Counted from the stretch's first letter, positions 1 through 9,994 are shown. The stretch: DNA of 64,000 bases from Didymella arachidicola (GCA_016630955.3 CM049996.1:1-64000); one strand, 5' to 3'. Notes: generated by a model from the letters alone, not told the origin. A program made the numbers and translations.

Positions 1-126
1 AACCTAACCCTAACCCTAAACCCTAACCGAACCGAACCCTAACCCTGAACCTAACCCGAACCCAACCCTAAACCGAACACGAACCCTAACCCGAACCCTA
101 ACCCTAACCCGAACCCTAACCCTAAC
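1..126. repeat. Telomere repeat array (left chromosome end)
   Basis: Near-continuous CCCTAA-type units run from base 1, as expected for the C-rich strand of a TTAGGG telomere read inward from a left end. The array is not homogeneous: CCCGAA, CCGAAC and CCTGAAC variants are mixed among canonical units. It ends abruptly near 126, where unique subtelomeric sequence starts. Confidence 0.95.
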
Positions 127-260
127 TCACCCATCGAGGTGCCCTTCGGGGCACCCTAGTTCACCTCTACGGGCCCACCCCCCACCCACTTTACTCTTCT
201 TAGGTAATCCTTTCTAACGGTGTTGCCCTTCGGGCACCCTCCTTTCCCTTCTTACGGGCC
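127..260. repeat. Subtelomeric imperfect repeat with two hairpins
   Basis: Two related blocks about 84 bp apart each hold a short hairpin followed by an ACGGGCC...CCCCCC tract. The first hairpin (138-155) has 7-bp arms GGTGCCC/GGGCACC around TTCG. The second (224-236) has 5-bp arms TGCCC/GGGCA around TTC. Similar ACGGGCC/C-run segments recur near 1381 and 1449, so this is a dispersed subtelomeric motif. No coding potential is seen. Confidence 0.6.
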
Positions 261-1160
261 CTAACCCCCCTACCCTCCCTAATACGCTTTTATTAATACC
301 TTATTACAGCTTTACTACACGTTTGTCTTTTCTTCCTCTTCTCTTAGTATCATTATTATTATAAGCTGACTCTCACTTTTTATTTCTGCTTTTATCCTGT
401 TTAATTCTTTCTACTATCCTAATCTATTTATTCCTCTTATATTATTTTCTTAACTTACTAATTATTCTTTTTTTAATAATTATTACCTATTGTTTTGTTA
501 TACCTACTACCTATTTTTTTATTATACCTAATACCTATTGTTTTTGTTATACCTACTACCTATTTTTTTATTATACCTAATACCTACTTTTTTTTTTATA
601 CCTACTACCTACTTTTTTTTTATACCTACTACCTACTTTTTTTTATATCTACTACCTACTCTTCTCTTTTTCTAACCTATAATATCTTATTATAGCTTAG
701 CCTTCTACTATATTCTACTATATCCTACTATATCCTACTATATTCTACTATATCCTACTATATTCTACTATATTCTACTATATTCTACTATACTTTACTA
801 TGCTTTTCCATACCTTACTACATCCTACTATATTTTACTACACTCTGCTACACTCTGCTATACTCTACTATACCTTACTATATTCTGCTATATTTTACTA
901 TACTCTGCTACACTCTACTATACTCTGCTACACTCTACTATACTCTGCTTCTTACTACGCTTTGCTATACCTTACTATACCTAACCCTACCCTACTACAC
1001 CTTCCTATACCCTGCTACGCTCTGCTATATCTTGCTATACTTTGCTATACCTTACTATACTCTATAATACCCTGCTACACTCTACTATACTCTGCTTTTT
1101 ACTACGCTCTGTAATATCTTACTACACCCTACTACACTCTACTATATCTTGCTATACTCT
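261..1160. repeat. Pyrimidine-rich low-complexity subtelomere
   Basis: The plus strand is almost purely C, T and A, built of degenerate TACTATATYC, TACCTACTACC and CTRCTATAC units with long T runs. Open frames here are simple-sequence translations (repeated Tyr, Leu, Thr, Pro) and are not genes. Confidence 0.8.
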
Positions 1161-1330
1161 GCTACACCCTACTATACCTTGCTACACCCTACTATACCTT
1201 GCTACACCCTACTATACCTTGCTACACCCTACTATACCTTGCTACACCCTACTATACCTTGCTACACCCTACTATACCTTGCTACACCCTACTATACCTT
1301 GCTACACCCTACTATACCTTGCTACACCCT
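1161..1330. repeat. Perfect 20-bp tandem repeat, eight units
   Basis: The 20-bp unit GCTACACCCTACTATACCTT is repeated eight times without a mismatch from 1161 to 1320, with half a unit to 1330. Surrounding sequence is a diverged version of the same unit, so the perfect block looks like a recent local expansion. Confidence 0.9.
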
Positions 1331-1340
1331 GCTATACTCT

Positions 1341-1583
1341 TCTCTCTTTCCCTTTGCTGCTCTACTCCTTGTAACACCTAAACGGCCCACTACCTACCCC
1401 CCCTTCTTCTCCTACTCACCCTAACCGCTCCGCTGCTTGTAACACCTAACGGGCCTACTGCCCACCCCCCCTTCTTCTGCCCCGGACGGCCTACCACCTC
1501 CCTACCCTGTTACTCTCTTGCTAATACCTTGTCACGGCTTTGCTACGCATATACACCTATTACTTCATCTATTCCCCTGCTTG
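1341..1583. repeat. Subtelomeric spacer with a 68-bp imperfect repeat
   Basis: A CTTGTAACACCTAA segment at 1368 recurs at 1436, in both cases followed by a CGGCC/GGGCC motif and a C run. The rest is C-rich spacer up to the stop codon of the helicase-like gene. No gene is seen. Confidence 0.5.
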
Positions 1584-4500
1584 CTACTCTACTCTGCTAC
1601 CCTCCTCTTCCTCTCCCTCTCGTCCCCACCCCTCCAACACCAGCCTAATCGCCATCGCCATTGCGTTGCTAAACATCTGTCCCCAAATCTCTGACCTGTG
1701 CGGCTTTCCCAGCCACCCAGCGTACGCCTCGTCTCCCGTCTCTGCAAACCCCAGCTCTCCCATTGCCTGAATCCCACCCCTCGTCAACCGCGCTGCGAAT
1801 GCCAGCGGCACCACCACGTTCGGCCACTGACACCGCTTGTCCATCCCTTCCCCAGTCGCGCAGTACTTCTGACTCACCCAGCACCGTCGACAGTTGTTCT
1901 TCACCGTCCGATCCCGCATCTTCACACGGAACTCATCTGCCTGCATCCCTGTTCCCCTTGCCCATGCCGTGCACTGCATCGCCCGGTGCCCTTTCCACTG
2001 CTCCTCTTCAGCCGTCGGGAACTCCTGCCTAACCATCCAGCAGATCGCACACCCCTCTCGCAGCTCTGTGAACCCTTCCTCCACCACCGCCCACTCCCGC
2101 GACCACTTCTCCTGCTCCTCTATCCACACCTCCTCTCCCTCTCCGCACCGGTCGCATCCCGCTGCCCCAATCTGCCCGCAGCTCTGCCCCCGCTCGTCCA
2201 GATACGAGCTCATCAGCTCTCGTCGACACCCGCTGCCGATCAGAAACTGCCCCATCGCGAGCACCTCCATCTTCTCTCTCTCTCGCTCCATCACCTGCTC
2301 CACCTCCCCGTGCCCCACCAGCACCACCACATCGTATTGCTCTCCTCCTCGTCCCCCGCGTCCGCTTGCCTGAGCAAAGTCGCTCATGCTCCACGGTGTG
2401 CCTACGTGCAAGATGTACACGATGCCAGCAAAGTCCACTCCCGTCCCCAGCGCCGACGTCGCCACCATCATTCCGCCCCCCTCCACCCACTCCTGTAGCC
2501 GGTCTGCGCGATCCACCACCCCTGCGTGATAGTGTCCGCAGCCCAGCTCCGTCGCGAGCCGCTCGCACTGCACCTTGCTCTTGCAGTACACCACCCCCTT
2601 CTGTCCGCTCCGCCGCAGCTTCTCTGCCCACCGCTTGCACACGAACAGCGCCGTCTCCTCGAGCTTGTCGCGCTGACACCACGACACAAAGTACCGCGCG
2701 TTCGGCCGCACCGTGCTTGCTCTCACGTACGTTGCGTGACGCACAAGCATGCTCGCCTCAAGCTCTCCCTCCTGCAGCGGCGGCAGCGTTGCTGTCAGCA
2801 TCACCATCGGACTACCCAGCAGCCGCAAGTTCTTCATCGCCACCAGCTTCTCTCGCCAATTCCTCGCCGTGAACACCAGATGACACTCGTCAATCACCAC
2901 CCTATGCAGCAGCCCCTTTCCTTTCAGCATCCGCGCGTAGCCAAGAAAGTTGCCAGTGCTTGTTATGTCGCCAGCTACGTCTGCACTGACTACCACCACA
3001 GATGCCGGGTTGTTCTCGCCGTGCTTCCACTCCATGCACTCGACGCCGCACTGCTGAATCCTCCTGACTAGATCTTCAATCAGCGCCCGGTACGGCACGA
3101 CGACCACCGTTACCCCCGGCTCCTCCACGCAAGCCGGCAGCGTGAACAGCAAGCTCTTGCCTCCGCCCGTCGGAAGCACGACGATGAGCGGCGTCTGCTT
3201 CTCCAGCACCGCGTGCAAAGCCTGCTCCTGCTCCACCGATCGAAAGCCAACATCTTGCTTGCCTAGCACCTGCTGCAGCCCCCTGTGTATCGCATCTGCT
3301 CGCGGGTCTGCAAACCGCACTTCTTTCTCTTTCGGCAGCCCAACAAGTGCCGACGACGTGCTGTTGCTCATCCGTCGCTTTGTCGTCCTGCTCGGCTCTA
3401 CGGGCTTCGCTGCGCTCCCATCCACCCCTAAGAAGCGGTGCCATGCTGCGCTAAGCGGCCGGAACGCATCAACGGACCGCACGCTGAGATGCTTCACGAT
3501 ATCCATCGGCACGCTGTAGTTGCCTACCCCCATTGCGGTTGTGCGTGAGTTCTGCAGCTCAAGAACGTCTTCGCCATCGTCGTCCACTTCCGCCTCTTCT
3601 GTCTCGCCAACGTCGTCCTGATAGCCCCTGCTGAACGACTCTCCCACCTTGACTCGCCCGATACCTACTGCCGTGTGCCGGTAGTCGAGCGTGTGCAGCA
3701 CCACGCCCAGCCTCTTCCCTGTCTCGCGCTTCAGCACCCTCGTGAGCCGGCTGGTGTCCCACGCGCCCTGCGCGTCGTGCCACACGTAGTCGCTGTAGCT
3801 ACCGCCCAGCACCTGCAGCGTCAGATACTCGCGGAACGGCTGTACGTAGACCAAGTACACCGCCATCACCTGCCCCAGCTGCGGCGGCAAGAAGCGCGGC
3901 ACGATCTTCGGCTTGTCCCACTGCGACTGCGACTTGTGATAGCGGACCACTGTCATCACCTGCCCGTCCACGACGAAGATGTTGCGGTCCTGCAGTACGC
4001 CGTTGCGGTGCCGAATCGTCGTGATCTCCGATCCCCTCCCCGGCTGCCCTGACGTGACGTGCACGCTGCAGAGCAGCAGTTCCAAGAAGCGATCCATCTG
4101 TCGCATGTACTGCCGCACCGCCTTGACGCTCCACTGCCCGTCCGCACGCGTTAATCGCAGCCCGCCCGCTGTAGTCATCGCTCTCCTAAGCATCCAAGCC
4201 AGCCCGCCTTGCAGTTTGTTGCCTGGAGCGTCGACAAACGACGTGCGTCGTTTTGTGAACGTGACGTCGTCGACTACCTGCTTCAGATCAACGGTAACCC
4301 GCTCTTCCTCGCCGTCCACCCAGCAAAGCTCCCACAGCATCTGCTCTGTTTCAGCCAACAAGTCCTGCGCCATCTTGCAGAAGCGGCGGATGACGATCGG
4401 TCGGCCGTTCAGATAGAACGTCTGCTTGTCCTCTGACCAGTAAGCGTTGCCTGAGTTGCCGGCCGTGAGTCCAATGTGTTTGCCGTACGCCAGCATGCTG

Positions 4501-5951
4501 ATCATCTCGCTCATCGGGCTGAACGTGCCGTCTGCTAGCTGCTTGTGCCGCGTTGCCAGAAAACTGTCGCGGTCTTCTTCTGTCTGCGTGTCGCGCTGCC
4601 CTCCCGGGAGCAGCTTCTCCAGAGCGAGCACCCGCACGCAGTACACCATCCCCGCCAGCATGTACGAGTAGTTCTTTGCGGTCCGCAAGCGGCCCGTGTC
4701 TACATCAATCCCAAGCACTGCGAGAAACTGAATCAAACCAGTAGACAACGCCACGGGATGATACGTTGTGAAGATGAACGAGCTGATAGACGCAAGAAGC
4801 GCCTCCGTCTGAGCGCCTCTGTCGTCGCCATCTAGCGCGTCCCACAGCCTGATCGCATACAACTTCTGCTCAGCTGTCCACGTGAAGAGCTCGCGCGTGT
4901 CCTTCATCATGTCTGGTGCCTGTTGACTGCGTGTCCTGCGCCGGGGCCGCGGGCTGTCGTCGTCAGCCTCACTGCCTTCCGCTTCGTCTTCGCTGTCTTC
5001 GTCGCTGCTCAACGCCGCACTGCTTTCGGATCGAGCAGCTGTGTCGCGCTGCTGTCGGAAACGCATAATCCGCTGCTCTTCATCTCCTAGCACGCGTAGA
5101 TAGAAGCAGACAAACCTCACTATATAGCTTGCGTACACAGCCTGACTCTCTGGGTTCTGCAGTCGCCCCAACGGCCGCACGTCGATCTCGCTCTGCTTTG
5201 CGCTCCGCAGCCAGCGCCTGAGTTCTTGCGGAAGCGTAGCCAATCCCTTGACGCTTCTCTCAATCAGTCCCTCTGCAAGCTGAGCAGCTAGCTTGAGCTT
5301 GTGCTCGCTCCGATCGGGAGCCCGGGCTTGATGGGCCAGATGAACAAGATTTCGATCCTTGAAGAACTCTAACCAGCCTGTCCGCTTAAACCAGCCTGTC
5401 TTGTCTGTCTTTGCAGCCTCTTCAAGTGTTTGAAGCTCTTCTTCGACTTCTTGTTGTGTCAGTTTATACTCGGCAAGCTGCCTCTGAACTGCAACTTCGA
5501 CGTCGTCGTTTAGAGCATTTTCGGCTACAGCTACATCAACAACAAAATATCGCTGTAAAACCCCTGTGCGGAAAAAGCTCTGTACTTTGACAGTGTGATA
5601 GAGCGCGCCTTTTTCTCCTAGCCAAGCTTGCTGGTGATCTTTCTTACAGTGCATGCGCATTGTGTCCTTGTTGATAGTGATGAAGCTGCATGTCTTGCAC
5701 TGCAGCCCGTCTAGCGGCTTCCCAAGCTCTTCTATCGGTCGCGCCGGCTCATCTGGAAGCTCAACGTCTGCTGCGTCAATCAGCGCGAATTGATTGAAGC
5801 GTTCAACAACTTGTTTTCGAGTTGCAGCGGGCACGCTGTGATGCTGCAAGAGATGCGTGTTGAGATTAACAACAGCAGTGTGATGCTCCCTGCATACTAA
5901 GACGCTGTAGTCTTCTAGAAAACAGTGAACATTGTCGCAGGTTAGAAGTGG
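1584..5951 (-). CDS. Subtelomeric RecQ-like helicase with OrsD zinc finger and tyrosine-recombinase-like domain
   Basis: One open frame of about 1450 codons. Numbering from the TTG at 5849 (1421 residues): an OrsD-like Cys/His segment at the N-terminus (to about residue 110), an acidic linker near 280-300, a recombinase-like domain at about 580-800, and a superfamily 2 helicase from about 855. Helicase motifs seen are GGGKS (895-899), DECH (987-990), TAT (1019-1021), GTGVD and QASGRGGR (1160-1167), followed by a Cys-rich region (CRREL...C...CDRC) like the RecQ zinc-binding domain. This is the structure expected of telomere-linked helicases, and the gene lies 1.5 kb from the telomere. No ATG starts the frame; it opens just after a TAG at 5952-5954 that could be a 3' splice site, so a 5' exon is probably missing from this call. 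In the recombinase-like domain R605, K639, R724 and Y778 are present, but the position nine residues before the Tyr is R769 rather than His. Confidence 0.8.
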   Translation of the reverse strand, partial: PLLTCDNVHCFLEDYSVLVCREHHTAVVNLNTHLLQHHSVPAATRKQVVERFNQFALIDAADVELPDEPARPIEELGKPLDGLQCKTCSFITINKDTMRMHCKKDHQQAWLGEKGALYHTVKVQSFFRTGVLQRYFVVDVAVAENALNDDVEVAVQRQLAEYKLTQQEVEEELQTLEEAAKTDKTGWFKRTGWLEFFKDRNLVHLAHQARAPDRSEHKLKLAAQLAEGLIERSVKGLATLPQELRRWLRSAKQSEIDVRPLGRLQNPESQAVYASYIVRFVCFYLRVLGDEEQRIMRFRQQRDTAARSESSAALSSDEDSEDEAEGSEADDDSPRPRRRTRSQQAPDMMKDTRELFTWTAEQKLYAIRLWDALDGDDRGAQTEALLASISSFIFTTYHPVALSTGLIQFLAVLGIDVDTGRLRTAKNYSYMLAGMVYCVRVLALEKLLPGGQRDTQTEEDRDSFLATRHKQLADGTFSPMSEMISMLAYGKHIGLTAGNSGNAYWSEDKQTFYLNGRPIVIRRFCKMAQDLLAETEQMLWELCWVDGEEERVTVDLKQVVDDVTFTKRRTSFVDAPGNKLQGGLAWMLRRAMTTAGGLRLTRADGQWSVKAVRQYMRQMDRFLELLLCSVHVTSGQPGRGSEITTIRHRNGVLQDRNIFVVDGQVMTVVRYHKSQSQWDKPKIVPRFLPPQLGQVMAVYLVYVQPFREYLTLQVLGGSYSDYVWHDAQGAWDTSRLTRVLKRETGKRLGVVLHTLDYRHTAVGIGRVKVGESFSRGYQDDVGETEEAEVDDDGEDVLELQNSRTTAMGVGNYSVPMDIVKHLSVRSVDAFRPLSAAWHRFLGVDGSAAKPVEPSRTTKRRMSNSTSSALVGLPKEKEVRFADPRADAIHRGLQQVLGKQDVGFRSVEQEQALHAVLEKQTPLIVVLPTGGGKSLLFTLPACVEEPGVTVVVVPYRALIEDLVRRIQQCGVECMEWKHGENNPASVVVVSADVAGDITSTGNFLGYARMLKGKGLLHRVVIDECHLVFTARNWREKLVAMKNLRLLGSPMVMLTATLPPLQEGELEASMLVRHATYVRASTVRPNARYFVSWCQRDKLEETALFVCKRWAEKLRRSGQKGVVYCKSKVQCERLATELGCGHYHAGVVDRADRLQEWVEGGGMMVATSALGTGVDFAGIVYILHVGTPWSMSDFAQASGRGGRGGEQYDVVVLVGHGEVEQVMEREREKMEVLAMGQFLIGSGCRRELMSSYLDERGQSCGQIGAAGCDRCGEGEEVWIEEQEKWSREWAVVEEGFTELREGCAICWMVRQEFPTAEEEQWKGHRAMQCTAWARGTGMQADEFRVKMRDRTVKNNCRRCWVSQKYCATGEGMDKRCQWPNVVVPLAFAARLTRGGIQAMGELGFAETGDEAYAGWLGKPHRSEIWGQMFSNAMAMAIRLVLEGWGREGEEEEGSRVE

Positions 5952-6042
5952 CTAAGTCACTATTAAGGTAATTTATATATTATTGAATTACTATAGTTGT
6001 TAGTACACTTTACATGCAGAGGATGTGTTTAGTTACAGAACA

Positions 6043-9000
6043 CTAAACGACTATAAAGTATTTCTGCAGACCACCTGTTCGGAAGAAGCTCTGTACCTTC
6101 ACTGAATTATACAACTGGCTCTTGTCGCCTAACCAAGCAAGTTTATGATCTCGGTTGCAGTGCATCCGAATCTGATCTTTGCTAACAGTGATATACCCGC
6201 ATGCTCTGCACTCTAGCCCAGCAAGTGGCTTACCAAGCTGTTCTATAGCCTGCGTGGGCTCTTTAGGCAGCTCTATCTTGCTTGGAGCCACTGGTTCAAG
6301 GCGACTAAAACAGTCAACAACCTGTCTTCGTACTGAAGCAGGCACTTTGTGGTGCTGCAACATATGGCGGTCAAGACTCATAACTGCGGTATGATGTTGC
6401 TTGCATACGAAGACCTTGAAGTCTTCTAAAAAGCAGAACACATCTGCGCAGTTACTTAACGATACTTGTGAGCCCCTCTTACGATACCGGAGCGTTCCAT
6501 TGGGGTCTTCGCCCCCTTGGTTTGTTAGCGCTCGTTGGGAGGCAGCTTTGCAGAGTTTTTGCATCTTGTGCTCATGCTCTAGGGCGGCAAGATCTGCTCG
6601 TAAAGCATCAATCTTTTGCTGTATTGGACTTATACTCTCATCTGAGTCGCGCCTTCGCTTCCGCGGTCGCTCATTCTCGCCAGCGGCCGATGCCTCGATC
6701 TGCGATACTGTGCTCTCTTCGGGTACTTCAAGTGTTTGTGTAGTCCTATTAGTCAAGAACGCATCATCCTTTGGTGGCAGAAACATTGAATGCTCTACTG
6801 GAGCTTCTGGTAAACTTCTGTTTGCACTAAAGCTGAGAATAGCCTGATCTGTGCTTTGTCTGTCGACACCCAGAAATTGATGCCATACCTTACTGACTTC
6901 GAGGTATCGTTCTAATAACTCAGGTTGCAGCTTGGCAGGATAGGCACGATCCAAAGCGTACGCGCCAGCATGGGTAGCTGGATTATGTCCTGTCTGGAAA
7001 GAGAGAAGTCGTAATAGTCCATCGCGATCCCTCGGAGTGTGAGGATCAAAAGGCTGGGCAATATCTAGAAGATGCTTCTTGCTAATAGCTACTGCAATCT
7101 GGCGATACATTTGAAAATGGAGCAGTATCGGGCATTCTGGTGTGGATTGCTGCAGGAGCTTCGAGCAGACTGATGAGCTGAAACACGACACAGGTGTGTC
7201 GTACGCAGTGAACAAGTGCGGATTGGTTGGAACGCTTGTGTTGACAAGCTTTAGTTGTCGGCTAAGGAAATCGCTGAATGGTCTGATGTATGCGAGGTAA
7301 AGGAACAGGCACCTCTCTACTGATGAGCAGGGAACTCGAACAACAAAAAAAGAGTTGTTCGAGTTCTGGCTAGCTTTATTGTACGAAAAGACTAGCAAGA
7401 TCCGGCCCTGGCAAATGAAGATGTTGCGTTGCACTGCGGCAGTGTCTGCCCAGCGCAGAACCCGAAGCTCCTCTCCTCTAGCAGGCATTCCGCTGGTCAC
7501 ATGGATACTACTGAACAGTACTTCGACCATGTTGTTATATTGTTTCAGGTAGGACATTGCTTTCTCTCGGCCTCTGCCTTGTAGGGAGAACCCCCTCCCT
7601 TCTTTAGAGAAGGCTCTTCGGCTCAAATGCTTAAAGCTAGTCTGTAGCTGATTTGCTGGCTCTTGCAGGAACGAATAACCTGGGCGGTGCCTTGATAGAT
7701 CCTCTTTTAAGGTATGGAGATCTACCTTAGGCCACCAGTCAAACATGAGGTCTCGCGTGATTCTTTCAAGTCTAGCAAGGAGGCAGTGGATTGTATAGCG
7801 GAATTCATGCATAGAGATGCGAGAACCAGCGATGTCTAGGGTCTGACCATCGAGGGACCAAGATAGGTTGGTGCGTGGTCCTTCGCGTTTGGCAATGGCT
7901 CTGCCGTGCTGCAAACGCTCAATCAGGTAGCCCATAGGTGAGAGACTGCCGCGTTGGAGGTATGCTGGGCGAATCTCTACACAGAGACGTTTGCCCTGAT
8001 CAGCATAGGCTGCTCGTGCTGGCCAGAGAACATCAAGGGTAGTGTACCCTCGCAGCGGCAAGGCGTACTCGAGAATAATAAGTCTACCAATCCACAGTAG
8101 AGCTGATAGGTACGGTGTGTAGTCGTAAGCTGTACGGTATGCCAACTCGTACGGATGGATACCCAGCACACCAGAGAAGTGGACAATTGCTTTGCCTTCC
8201 AATATGCCGTCTGTGGACACATCCGTCCAAAATAGCACGAGCAGCTGAAAGACGGTTTCTGATAAACGGGAAGAGAACGTAGGCTCTGCCTTACTGAATC
8301 CTTTTGTGGACAGATCTGACCAGACAGATTTCACGATATCCGCCTGTGCGTCCGACAGCTGAAGCCCATATACCTCGCTTAAGCTTTGATTGAGCTTCTG
8401 ACATACCTGCCATGATCGGAATACATAGCACAGAAAGCGGTTTAGGAAGGAGCGGTACCTAGCTTTCGTAGCGTCTCGTTGAGGTAGCTCGAAGGGATAC
8501 GCGTAGAAGTGTGACCCCCAGCTTCGCAGCCAGCAGCGCAAGACTCGCGGAGTTTGTTCTAATGTTTCCTCGCAGCGATCAAGCACGAGATGAACAATTT
8601 CTGATAGTTGTCTTAGTTTTGACTCTGTAGCTGCGGAGCTGATCCACTCCACGCTGTTCCAGGTGCCGAGGTGAATAGCTTCACCGGTAGAAGTGGCCAA
8701 CCTAGAAGTAGCAATAATCAGATGGAGCGGCTTTTGGGCAAACCACCGCGTCCAACCACAACCGCGCAGCCAGTCGGTTTTCTCGTCATGCTCAAGCTCG
8801 TTGCTTAGGGCCATCAGTTCTTGATCTTGCTGTAAGAGCCTAGCTTCCTCCTCGGCTTCCATCAGCAGAAGAGCGGCGGTCGCAGGGTCGTCTGACACGG
8901 ATCCGTCCTGGCTTGATCTTCTTCTGCTTTGAATTGTGTGTGTAGCGTGTGCTACCCTCCAGGTACCTCCCACGTTTCGCCTGATAGGAGACCATCGCTG

Positions 9001-9375
9001 GACGAAGCAGAATAGATCATTGCGCGTCCTCTGCCCCCTACTGCACTGCGTCTTCCGAAAATGCAGCAGCATTGTATCCCAACTACAAGTTGTCAAGTCG
9101 CACTGCGGACAGGAGTAGCCTCGCTCGGGTGGCGCTAGGAAATCTAAGCTAGAAGAGTTATTTGCACGAGGGACAACGTCTGCATCAATCTGCGATACAG
9201 GAAGTCCTTTATACTGAGAAAGGATAATTTCGCATATGGACGATCGAGTTTTGTGGTAGTGGCGGAGGTGGTAACGGAGCGTCTTGTAGGGTATAACGCT
9301 TCTACATGGGGTGCACAACAGGTGTCCATGTTCTGGCAGATAGGAGATAATGTTTGGCACTTCGGGTTCTGCAGG
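6043..9375 (-). CDS. OrsD zinc-finger protein with tyrosine-recombinase-like core, paralogue of the adjacent helicase N-terminus
   Basis: Open frame of about 1110 codons (residues numbered from the GTG at 9360). The N-terminus has two Cys/His zinc-finger-like groups (CTPC...HLRHYH near 16-36; CPQC...HFRKTQC near 84-106). A domain at about 590-830 aligns with the same domain of the downstream helicase ORF and has R628, K662, R753, H792 and Y801. A basic and coiled-coil stretch (about 898-945) follows, then a second OrsD-like module (970-1105) closely matching the N-terminus of the helicase ORF. The frame ends about 90 bp before that ORF begins and has no helicase domain of its own. Either the two frames were one gene broken by a partial duplication, or this is an element that recombined with its neighbour. 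There is no ATG at the start; a TAG before the frame is kept in the relic at 32.5-33.5 kb, which fits a splice acceptor. Confidence 0.65.
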   Translation of the reverse strand, partial: PAEPEVPNIISYLPEHGHLLCTPCRSVIPYKTLRYHLRHYHKTRSSICEIILSQYKGLPVSQIDADVVPRANNSSSLDFLAPPERGYSCPQCDLTTCSWDTMLLHFRKTQCSRGQRTRNDLFCFVQRWSPIRRNVGGTWRVAHATHTIQSRRRSSQDGSVSDDPATAALLLMEAEEEARLLQQDQELMALSNELEHDEKTDWLRGCGWTRWFAQKPLHLIIATSRLATSTGEAIHLGTWNSVEWISSAATESKLRQLSEIVHLVLDRCEETLEQTPRVLRCWLRSWGSHFYAYPFELPQRDATKARYRSFLNRFLCYVFRSWQVCQKLNQSLSEVYGLQLSDAQADIVKSVWSDLSTKGFSKAEPTFSSRLSETVFQLLVLFWTDVSTDGILEGKAIVHFSGVLGIHPYELAYRTAYDYTPYLSALLWIGRLIILEYALPLRGYTTLDVLWPARAAYADQGKRLCVEIRPAYLQRGSLSPMGYLIERLQHGRAIAKREGPRTNLSWSLDGQTLDIAGSRISMHEFRYTIHCLLARLERITRDLMFDWWPKVDLHTLKEDLSRHRPGYSFLQEPANQLQTSFKHLSRRAFSKEGRGFSLQGRGREKAMSYLKQYNNMVEVLFSSIHVTSGMPARGEELRVLRWADTAAVQRNIFICQGRILLVFSYNKASQNSNNSFFVVRVPCSSVERCLFLYLAYIRPFSDFLSRQLKLVNTSVPTNPHLFTAYDTPVSCFSSSVCSKLLQQSTPECPILLHFQMYRQIAVAISKKHLLDIAQPFDPHTPRDRDGLLRLLSFQTGHNPATHAGAYALDRAYPAKLQPELLERYLEVSKVWHQFLGVDRQSTDQAILSFSANRSLPEAPVEHSMFLPPKDDAFLTNRTTQTLEVPEESTVSQIEASAAGENERPRKRRRDSDESISPIQQKIDALRADLAALEHEHKMQKLCKAASQRALTNQGGEDPNGTLRYRKRGSQVSLSNCADVFCFLEDFKVFVCKQHHTAVMSLDRHMLQHHKVPASVRRQVVDCFSRLEPVAPSKIELPKEPTQAIEQLGKPLAGLECRACGYITVSKDQIRMHCNRDHKLAWLGDKSQLYNSVKVQSFFRTGGLQKYFIVV

Positions 9376-9864
9376 CTATCTATAATTAGCAAGTGAGGGT
9401 GAGATAGAATAAAAAGTGCGGCAAAGGTACGTCATTCACATGCCTTGCTCTTTGCTGAGTCGCCTGAATGGACAGTCCATGAGGAAGGGTTAGAGGCGCT
9501 TTCAGAAAAGACACCGGCTTCTGGATTACCCGTGTAGACTATCCAGCGAGACGCTGTCTGGTGAGACATAGCACTACTTTGTTGCTAACAGTAGCACACA
9601 ATTGAATAGCAGGCCGTGGCGTCTTAGTTAATGCGTAAGCAGGTAAAAGTAGTACAGAACAACAGGTAACAAGCAGGAACTGCTATAGCTGCCCTGTGTT
9701 GGAGCATGCATGCCCGTGCAGGGCCGAGCTAGACCGAAATAGAGCATCAAAAGGGGTCGACTCCAGGCTAAGGCTGGGAGGGGACGAAGTAGGGCCGAAG
9801 TCGCGCACTATACCGCATCAAGCGCGAACGAGGCTCGGGGTCGTGGCGGTCGCGTGGAGGTAGG
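9376..9864. other. Non-coding block upstream of the OrsD gene, shared with a second copy
   Basis: About 490 bp with no convincing gene. It aligns with 33,070-33,547 beside the truncated OrsD relic, including a near-identical AAAGGGGTCGACTCCAG segment and the shared end GGTCGCGTGGAGGTAGG. Clear similarity stops at the same place in both copies (9864 and 33,547), so this probably holds the promoter or 5' exon and one end of a duplicated or mobile unit. Confidence 0.55.
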
Positions 9865-9895
9865 CTTACTGCCCACTCCTTAACTTTAGTACCTC

Positions 9896-9994
9896 AGTTG
9901 TTTACTGCACCCTAGTTGTTTACTGCACCCCAGTTGTTTACTGCACCCTAGTTGTTTACTGCACCCCAGTTGTTTACTGCACCTCAGTTGTTTA
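9896..9994. repeat. 18-bp tandem repeat, about six units
   Basis: AGTTGTTTACTGCACCYY units start at 9896, 9914, 9932, 9950, 9968 and 9986; only the last bases of the unit vary (CT or CC). The last unit is partial. Confidence 0.9.

Noticed and set aside
495..1424. Plus-strand open frames rich in Tyr, Leu, Thr and Pro
   Set aside because: They are translations of short tandem and low-complexity pyrimidine repeats; frame openness follows from the repeat, not from selection.
1698..2498. Long plus-strand frame opposite the helicase gene
   Set aside because: It is antisense to the well-supported helicase motifs, has skewed Ser/Pro/His/Arg composition and no domain.
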